Source of the DNA: Rhizobium sp. Q54
GTDB lineage: Bacteria; Pseudomonadota; Alphaproteobacteria; Rhizobiales; Beijerinckiaceae
NCBI GenBank assembly: GCA_945901195.1
Contig: CAMDKB010000101.1
Span: 1 to 11,778 of the forward strand
Reading direction: 5' to 3'
Length of the DNA: 11,778 nucleotides
Part shown: one piece after another, positions 7,914 to 11,778 of the stretch
How positions within the stretch are numbered: the first letter of the stretch is position 1
How the letters are laid out: each line of letters opens with the position of its first letter
Notes under the pieces: generated by a model
Told to the model about the DNA's origin: nothing
The model's database searches: none
What the model saw: only the letters and a program-made list of their open reading frames with translations
Position numbers and translations under genes: made by a program

Positions 7914-7964
7914 CCGCGCTAAGGAAGTTTGAATAAGGTCGACTTTTTGAAGGAGATAGAATCA

Positions 7965-8774
7965 TTGAGTGGAATTGAAAGGCGCATCATGCTGGGAGGA
8001 ATAACGTCTGCCTTCGTTACGCCCGCACTCGCCCGCGAAACACGCACCGCCCTCGACCTGAATGATCCAAAATCCAATTTACACGCCCTCCTCAAAATTC
8101 TGGGCAGCACAAATCCAAAAGAAGTCGTCGTCAGTTTCGGGACCGGACGCGTTTATGCTTGTATGGACGGCGAACCGCCAGTCCCACTTTTCGGAACCCA
8201 TTCGATATCAACGGCGCGAAGCATGCGTCGCGATGATGGAACATTCGTTGCTCGCCAGCATATCGTCGGCTTCAGAACCGAATTCGGCACGGAAACAATC
8301 ATCGACCGGGGCATCAATCCAGTAACGGGCGAGGCGGTTGACCTACCTATTACTGACTATGGGATTTCAGATACGGAATATGGCTTTGATGGCACATTTG
8401 CGATTCGCCGCGACGGCACGCGCGTAAAGACTAATAAGTCGGCCCCCCGCCCCTGGTCTATAGAAAATGGGATCGTCGCTCTAAACGATGATTCAATTCT
8501 TGCAGAACCAGGACCAATTCATCCCAAAGTCGATGTTGTCACTCGGTATGCCTCCTTAGCTGACATCATCGACCCTCAAACGAATTCCGCTGCATCGTGG
8601 TTCAATTTCTCCGCGGTCGACCCGTTCCGTCCGTGGTTGAAGATGCCCGTCCTTGGGTTCCAGCTGTGGCACGTGGCGGGCCGCAAGGTCGAAGGTGTGA
8701 CTGACTTACCCGAGTTTATCGCACGTTTTGCGGCTAAGCGTTTTCCGGACCTCACTGATCTACCGGCCTTCTGA
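7965..8774 (+). CDS. Divergent DUF1838-like protein, third tandem paralogue, TTG start
   Basis: With the TTG at 7965 the protein has 269 residues and begins MSGIERRIMLGGITSAFVTPALA, a Tat-like signal with Arg-Arg at 6-7. This start has a perfect AAGGAG at 7950-7955 with a 9-nt spacer. The frame extends up to a TTG at 7929, where AAGGAAG is only 1 nt away, and an ATG at 7989 would remove the twin Arg; both are less likely. The body follows the DUF1838 plan (GRVYACMDGEPP, GFRTEFGTETI, FRPWLKM at 221-227), but the LETMIRMRG block is only LHALLKILGS, the YRTGP block is replaced by ITDYGIS, and the GH after RPWxxM is absent. It is the most divergent copy and may have a distinct job. It closes the operon. 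Confidence 0.78.
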   Translation: MSGIERRIMLGGITSAFVTPALARETRTALDLNDPKSNLHALLKILGSTNPKEVVVSFGTGRVYACMDGEPPVPLFGTHSISTARSMRRDDGTFVARQHIVGFRTEFGTETIIDRGINPVTGEAVDLPITDYGISDTEYGFDGTFAIRRDGTRVKTNKSAPRPWSIENGIVALNDDSILAEPGPIHPKVDVVTRYASLADIIDPQTNSAASWFNFSAVDPFRPWLKMPVLGFQLWHVAGRKVEGVTDLPEFIARFAAKRFPDLTDLPAF

Positions 8775-8782
8775 CACTACAG

Positions 8783-8798
8783 GCCTCTGACACGAGGC
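8783..8798 (+). other. Short stem-loop after the last operon gene
   Basis: GCCTC (8783-8787) pairs with GAGGC (8794-8798) around a 6-nt loop, 8 nt past the stop codon. With only 5 bp and no T-run it is a poor terminator candidate. No better terminator is seen after the operon. Confidence 0.2.
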
Positions 8799-9014
8799 AA
8801 GGCCGATTACGTCGGACTGCGCCGCTCTTCGGCCTGCGCCGTCGGACAAGCCAGCGTTACGTTCGAGGGCCTACCGTATAACTGCGTCGTCACCGGCAAC
8901 CGGCTGCCCTACAGCCCGAAGTGGCTGGCCTCGGCGGCAACCGGAGCCGAGAACTCGAAGCAGCGGGCGACGCTGTTGGTGCCGTTTTGTGGCGTCGTAT
9001 TGCCAGTTCCATAG
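8799..9014 (+). pseudogene. Possible relic of a TonB-dependent receptor barrel segment
   Basis: In the same frame as the preceding DUF1838-like gene, with no start codon of its own, the + strand reads ADYVGLRRSSACAVGQASV, then TFEGLPYNCVVTGNRLPYSP and KWLASAATGAE, to the TAG at 9012-9014. The string VTGNRLPYSPKW followed by small residues resembles the late barrel segment of sphingomonad TonB-dependent receptors. The rest after about 8934 looks like non-receptor sequence. It could be debris of a second receptor lost by recombination. The identification rests on one motif and is tentative. Confidence 0.35.
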
Positions 9015-9055
9015 CCGAACTCGAAGACGTTGACCTCAAATCTAAGCCGAACTGA
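8921..9055 (+). pseudogene. Relic of a small helical protein (unrecognised family)
   Basis: In another frame (from GTG 8921) the + strand reads RSRELEAAGDAVGAVLWRRI (8942-9001) followed by ASSIAELEDVDLKSKPN and a TGA at 9053-9055. The pattern LExxGDxxGAxLWRRIAxxIxEL looks coding and recalls small uncharacterised alphaproteobacterial proteins. The last codons and stop are part of the left arm of the 14-bp inverted repeat at 9042-9055, so the natural C-terminus may have been replaced by an inserted element. There is no plausible upstream start with a ribosome-binding site. Confidence 0.35.
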
Positions 9056-9311
9056 GTTTGCTACTTGTATGCTCTCCCTCCCCACCCCAAATTTTATAAA
9101 ATTTTTGGCGCACATCGGAGCGAGCGGATAACGGGAATTAGCCTGGGCGGGGTCCGCCAATAAAGTGCCTGGGTGGGGTCGGGGAATGGCGATCCAAGCT
9201 GCCTATCAGCCACGCTTTAGCCAGCGGGCGGCAACCACCGCGCCGGAACATCACCAGGGCTAAACCAACTTAACTGACGCAGACTACTGGCAGTTTGTCA
9301 GTTCGGCTTAG
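9042..9311. mobile_element. 270-bp segment bounded by perfect 14-bp inverted repeats (possible miniature or remnant element)
   Basis: CTAAGCCGAACTGA (9042-9055) and TCAGTTCGGCTTAG (9298-9311) are exact reverse complements. Inside are a 16-bp perfect AT palindrome AAATTTTATAAAATTT (9089-9104), two GC-rich direct repeats beginning GCCTGGG (9141 and 9167), and a further 7-bp inverted pair AACTGAC (9272-9278)/GTCAGTT (9297-9303). No transposase frame fits. I see no target-site duplication outside the arms, so the nature of the segment is open: MITE-like, IS remnant or a recombination scar. Confidence 0.4.
9141..9184 (+). repeat. Two GC-rich direct repeats, GCCTGGGYGGGGTC
   Basis: GCCTGGGCGGGGTC (9141-9154) and GCCTGGGTGGGGTC (9167-9180) differ at one base and start 26 bp apart. 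The second copy, extended to 9162-9182, recurs in inverted orientation at 10946-10967 just after the integrase gene with a single extra base. Confidence 0.6.
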
Positions 9312-9385
9312 GTGCCATTATTCGAGGCCCCGGGCCGATTTCTGGTGGCAGAAACCGCCATTATTCTCTGCGGTTCGTACCCGTA

Positions 9386-9407
9386 TATTGGACACGTATT
9401 GGACACG
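9386..9407 (+). repeat. 11-bp perfect tandem repeat TATTGGACACG x2, candidate integrase arm site
   Basis: TATTGGACACG occurs at 9386-9396 and again at 9397-9407, directly abutting, so the GGACA cores are one helical turn apart on the same DNA face. It lies 47 bp from the tRNA-Glu attachment core. Related GGACA pairs occur on the other side of the core (9519, 9529) and inverted TGTCC pairs at 9573 and 9583. Such spaced repeats are typical of arm-type binding sites for tyrosine integrases or excisionases. Confidence 0.5.
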
Positions 9408-9453
9408 AAGCCCCTTTTGAGGCGGCTCTGTGACGCTAAGTCATTGAAAAGAT

Positions 9454-9500
9454 TGGCGTCCCCACGGGGATTCGAACCCCGGTTACCGCCGTGAAAGGGC
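9454..9500 (-). other. Attachment-site core: 3' 47 nt of tRNA-Glu(UUC)
   Basis: On the - strand the segment reads as the 3' part of a tRNA-Glu: anticodon loop CTTTCAC with anticodon TTC (9491-9497), 3' anticodon strand GGCGG, T arm CGGGG-TTCGAAT-CCCCG (9465-9481), acceptor strand TGGGGAC (9458-9464), discriminator G and CCA (9454-9456). From 9501 upward the match ends: the 5' anticodon strand, D arm and 5' acceptor strand are missing. It is therefore not a working tRNA but the duplicated 3' end left where an element integrated into a tRNA-Glu gene. The integrase gene begins 149 bp away. By geometry the integrase side is the element side, and the intact tRNA-Glu should lie at its other end. 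Confidence 0.85.
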
Positions 9501-9518
9501 CGTAACGTGGGCTATGGC

Positions 9519-9587
9519 GGACAACCTCGGACATCAGGAACCTCATATAGATCAACAAATATAGGGGTTTTGTGTCCGCCACTGTCC
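9519..9587. repeat. Paired GGACA / TGTCC motifs, candidate integrase or excisionase sites
   Basis: GGACA occurs at 9519-9523 and 9529-9533, 10 bp apart. The reverse complement TGTCC occurs at 9573-9577 and 9583-9587, also 10 bp apart. Together with the pair at 9390/9401 this makes three pairs at one-turn spacing around the attachment core and upstream of the integrase gene. Confidence 0.45.
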
Positions 9588-9589
9588 CC

Positions 9590-9631
9590 TTGCGTTTTAC
9601 CCCAACTTTTCCGTACAATTTCCGTACGGAA
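9590..9631 (+). promoter_or_regulatory. Candidate integrase promoter overlapped by an 11-bp repeat and a 12-bp palindrome
   Basis: TACAAT (9614-9619) is a good -10 box; TTGCGT (9590-9595), 18 nt upstream, keeps only TTG of the -35 box. TTTCCGTAC occurs at 9608-9616 and 9619-9627 (11-bp period), and TTCCGTACGGAA (9620-9631) is a perfect palindrome that would cover the transcription start. This layout suggests a repressor or integrase autoregulation site. Confidence 0.42.
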
Positions 9632-9648
9632 TCTTTTGAGGGTTGGGC

Positions 9649-10935
9649 ATGGCTAGAACGGTACGAAACGCGAAGCTGGATAGCCGTTCTGGGAGGGCCA
9701 AGCTGGAGGTCCGCCGGGAACCCCACTGGGTCGTCATCGCCAAGGGCTGCGCCCTCGGCTACCGCAAAACATCAGGCAATGGCACCTGGGTCGCCAGATA
9801 CAGAGACGACGTCGGTAAGCAGCACTATCACTCTTTGGGAGCCGCTGATGACACTATGGATGCCGACGGCGGTGGGCTTTGCATAACGTATGCCGATGCC
9901 CAAAGAGCCGCTGATAGCTGGTTTAAGCTGGCGGCGCGCGGGTTTGAAGAACAAGCACCCAGGCATGGTGCCTACACCGTAGGCTTGGCCGTCGATGACT
10001 ACCTAGTTGATTACCAGCGCCGTGGCGGCAAGTCGTATGTGCGGACCAAGGGTGCGATAGCTAGTCAGATCAGCCCGTCGTTGGGTCATATTCAGTTAGC
10101 TAAACTGAGCAAACGCAAGATCGAGGCGTGGCACGAAGGCCTCGCCAAGGCCCCTGCCCGTCTGCGGACAAGATTGGGTGATGCGCAGAAGTTCAGCAAA
10201 AGTCCCAAGGGCGCAGAGGCAATACGCCGCCGCAAATCTACGGCAAACCGACTTTTATCCGTACTAAAAGCAGCACTGAACTTCGCCCACGCTAATGGGC
10301 ATGTGGGGAGTGACGATCCCTGGCGCAGCGTTAAATCGTTTCGTGAAGTAGATGCTGCCCGGGTTCGCTATCTCAACGACGATGAATCTAAACGCCTCGT
10401 AAACGCTTGTGCCGAAGACTTCCGATGCTTGGTGCAAGCAGCGCTGCTTTCCGGCGCACGTTACGGCGAGTTGTTGGCTCTGAAGGCATCCGACTTCAAC
10501 GCAGACACTGGGACCGTGCATATACGGATCAGTAAGTCAGGAAAGCCGCGACACATTGTCTTAAGCACTGAAGGCCAGAAATTCATCTCACAGATGGCTT
10601 TAGGTAAGAAACCAGATGCCCTTCTTTTCACCCGCGCTGACAATGAGCAATGGGGAACATCCCACCAGCACCGCCCGTTCAAGTCGGCGATTTCAATTGC
10701 CAAGCTTGGAGCGATGTCATTTCACGAACTGCGGCACACATATGCATCGCGTTTGATAATGGGCGGTGCGCCGCTGGCTGTAGTGGCTGCACAACTCGGA
10801 CACAGCGATACGCGTATGGTCGAGAAGCACTACGGTCACATGGCTCCGTCATATGTCGCCGATACCGTCCGGGCCTCGTTCGGCGAGATGGGGATACTAG
10901 AGCCGTCAAACGTCGCGCCGTTTAGGGCGCTTTAG
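9649..10935 (+). CDS. Tyrosine-type site-specific integrase of an integrative element
   Basis: The protein has 428 residues from ATG 9649, which has GAGGG at 9638-9642 with a 6-nt spacer; a TTG at 9643 would add two residues and is less likely. The N-terminal part (about 20-100) looks like an arm-binding domain. A core-binding SAM-like domain follows (about 108-220: VGLAVDDYLVDYQRRGG and the helical LLSVLKAALNFAHANGHV). The catalytic domain has the full set: R271 in LLSGARYGELLAL, a Lys in ISKSGKPRH, H359-x-x-R362 in HELRHTYAS, H385 in LGHSDTRM and the nucleophile Y395 in EKHYGHM. It should recombine attP with the tRNA-Glu attachment site. The gene lies directly beside the tRNA-Glu 3' fragment and reads away from it. 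It looks intact. Confidence 0.93.
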   Translation: MARTVRNAKLDSRSGRAKLEVRREPHWVVIAKGCALGYRKTSGNGTWVARYRDDVGKQHYHSLGAADDTMDADGGGLCITYADAQRAADSWFKLAARGFEEQAPRHGAYTVGLAVDDYLVDYQRRGGKSYVRTKGAIASQISPSLGHIQLAKLSKRKIEAWHEGLAKAPARLRTRLGDAQKFSKSPKGAEAIRRRKSTANRLLSVLKAALNFAHANGHVGSDDPWRSVKSFREVDAARVRYLNDDESKRLVNACAEDFRCLVQAALLSGARYGELLALKASDFNADTGTVHIRISKSGKPRHIVLSTEGQKFISQMALGKKPDALLFTRADNEQWGTSHQHRPFKSAISIAKLGAMSFHELRHTYASRLIMGGAPLAVVAAQLGHSDTRMVEKHYGHMAPSYVADTVRASFGEMGILEPSNVAPFRAL

Positions 10936-10945
10936 CGGCCCCTCT

Positions 10946-10967
10946 CCGACCCCCACCCAGGCACTTT
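10946..10967 (-). repeat. Inverted copy of the 9162-9182 GC-rich repeat
   Basis: The reverse complement of 10946-10967 begins AAAGTGCCTGGGTGGGG and matches 9162-9182 over 21 bases with one extra G. The two copies are in opposite orientation and enclose the attachment core and the integrase gene. Confidence 0.6.
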
Positions 10968-10991
10968 GCACCAGCGACGCCGTCCTGGGTG
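10954..10991 (+). terminator. Weak terminator-like hairpin after the integrase gene
   Basis: CACCCAGG (10954-10961) pairs with CCTGGGTG (10984-10991) over 8 bp, followed by TTTAG. The 22-nt loop is long and the T-run is only three, so termination is doubtful. It stands between two convergent genes, where a terminator would be expected. Confidence 0.3.
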
Positions 10992-11053
10992 TTTAGCTTC
11001 ACACAGTCGCGCCCGAGTGCATTTAAGGTTCTCAGAAGCTCTAAGCAGACCGG

Positions 11054-11530
11054 CTACTTTAAAGCCGCCTCGTCGCCCTTACCCCTCGTCAGCAGCAATA
11101 TCCGCCGCAGTTCAGCCCGGTCCTCCCAAGACAGGGTGGCCGCGTCAAAGGCTGGTCGATGCTCCACGGTCATATCGCCGCTGTGTTCAACCCGCTGACT
11201 GTCGTGATGCCAGCCGCTGGGGGCACGGGAGCGGTTCTTGAGTCCCAGCATGACCATCTGGGCATTGCCGGGTTCACCACGTGCCATCTCCAGCGCACGT
11301 GTCTCCCACCACAGCAGCGCCCTGTGCCGCCCTTCCTGGACGGACTGCAAGAACTCGGAGTGTTCTTTTTGCCAATTAAATAAAGACCGCGCGGAAATGC
11401 CGATTTTAGCTGCAGCCGCTTCTGCAGAAAGACCAGTTGCCATGGCCTCGACAATCATCTCGCCAAATTCAGGGCGATACGCAGTGGGACGTCCACCTGG
11501 GTGCTTGGGCTTAAGTGCTGTGCTGGGCAT
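11054..11530 (-). CDS. Phage terminase small subunit-like protein (orphan TerS)
   Basis: This 158-residue protein opens with a basic PGGRPTAYRPEF segment and a helix-turn-helix (about 20-55: IVEAMATGLSAEAAAAKIGI then SARSLFNWQKEHSEF). A helical oligomerisation part follows (EGRHRALLWWETRALEMARG, about 66-85), then NAQMVMLGLKNRSRAPSGWH and VEHSG. This is the plan of phage terminase small subunits, which recognise pac or cos DNA for packaging. In phages terL normally follows terS; here only 118 bp remain before the convergent integrase, so no terL is next to it. No ribosome-binding site is seen before the ATG at 11530; a TATATT box lies only about 10 nt upstream, so the mRNA might be leaderless (inference). 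Confidence 0.78.
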   Translation of the reverse strand: MPSTALKPKHPGGRPTAYRPEFGEMIVEAMATGLSAEAAAAKIGISARSLFNWQKEHSEFLQSVQEGRHRALLWWETRALEMARGEPGNAQMVMLGLKNRSRAPSGWHHDSQRVEHSGDMTVEHRPAFDAATLSWEDRAELRRILLLTRGKGDEAALK

Positions 11531-11548
11531 CCGTGGAATATATCACGG
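11531..11548. promoter_or_regulatory. Inverted repeat at the TerS start
   Basis: CCGTG (11531-11535) and CACGG (11544-11548) are inverted around GAATATAT, directly adjoining the TerS start codon. On the - strand the centre reads GATATATTC, which contains a -10-like TATATT. It could be a repressor site over a promoter, but the arms are only 5 bp. Confidence 0.25.
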
Positions 11549-11763
11549 AGGGGTGGATGGGGGAATCAGAGGTGGGTCGGTGATCTCAAATCGACCGGTA
11601 CAAAAAAGTCGTTAGGTCAATCAGGCGGTGACGATCCGCGCTAGGACAGCGGCGGTGAGTCGGGCAAGATGGCGGGCTAAGATGACCAAAACCCAGAAAC
11701 TTCCACCCGCCCGGGCAGACGCCCGAGAAACTGTGCAGTGCGATAAATCGAGGAGGCAGTAGA

Positions 11764-11778
11764 ATGTTCTTCGTCACG
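11764..11778 (+). CDS. Start of a gene cut by the window edge
   Basis: AGGAGG at 11751-11756 is a perfect ribosome-binding site and is followed after 7 nt by ATG at 11764, encoding MFFVT before the window ends. The signal is the ribosome-binding site and spacing only; the product cannot be told. The 233 nt between TerS and this start hold only short frames, for example MTKTQKLPPARADARE from 11682, which ends at the TAG at 11760-11762; I cannot call that a gene. Confidence 0.45.

Noticed and set aside
9386..9407. A CRISPR repeat unit
   Set aside because: The two 11-bp copies abut with no spacer and are too short; no array or cas gene is present.
9312..9494. A 60-codon + strand frame ending in SPRGFEPRLPP
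   Set aside because: Its tail is the translation of the tRNA-Glu T arm, a well-known false-gene signature. No ribosome-binding site is visible.
9454..9530. A complete tRNA-Glu gene
   Set aside because: Pairing and identity stop at 9500. The D arm and the 5' acceptor strand are absent in 9501-9530, so only the 3' fragment is real.
11238..11615. A 125-codon + strand frame
   Set aside because: It is antisense to the TerS gene, which has clear family motifs.
11586..11777. A 63-codon - strand frame at the window end
   Set aside because: It covers the AGGAGG-ATG start at 11764 on the opposite strand and has no recognisable domain.

Overview
The window looks like accessory DNA from a sphingomonad-type alphaproteobacterium (Novosphingobium, Sphingobium, Sphingomonas or a relative). 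This rests on the style of the TonB-dependent receptor, the DUF1838 paralogues, the moderately GC-rich codon use and the IS6-type transposase. The genus is an inference; no rRNA or other marker gene is present.

Layout. (1) Bases 1-374 are the 3' end of an IS6-family insertion sequence. (2) Bases 518-8774 hold seven genes on the + strand: a membrane-anchored LytTR regulator, a TonB-dependent outer-membrane receptor, a beta-lactamase-fold serine hydrolase that has lost its catalytic motifs, a secreted alpha/beta hydrolase, and three tandem DUF1838 proteins with Tat-like signals. From the hydrolases on, the genes overlap by 4 nt or lie within about 50 nt, so they are probably one transcription unit. 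A strong 15-bp hairpin separates the receptor from the rest. (3) Bases 8775-9453 are a debris zone: relics of two coding sequences, a 270-bp segment bounded by 14-bp inverted repeats, GC-rich direct repeats, and an 11-bp tandem repeat. (4) Bases 9454-9500 are the 3' 47 nt of a tRNA-Glu(UUC), the attachment core of an integrative element. Its tyrosine integrase follows at 9649-10935. (5) Convergent to the integrase is a lone phage terminase small subunit (11054-11530). A new + strand gene with a perfect ribosome-binding site begins at 11764 and runs out of the window.

How the genes may work together. The receptor would bring a ligand across the outer membrane. The alpha/beta hydrolase, with an intact Ser-Asp-His triad, would act on it in the periplasm. 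The three DUF1838 proteins would act beside it, and the LytTR protein would sense and switch the cluster on. The substrate cannot be read from the sequence. DUF1838 has no function known to me, so this cluster (receptor, pseudo-hydrolase, hydrolase, triple DUF1838) is the best candidate in the window for an undescribed system. The second candidate is the attachment region: paired GGACA/TGTCC motifs spaced one helical turn apart flank the tRNA-Glu core on both sides, beside an integrase and an orphan TerS, which suggests an integrative element or phage satellite.
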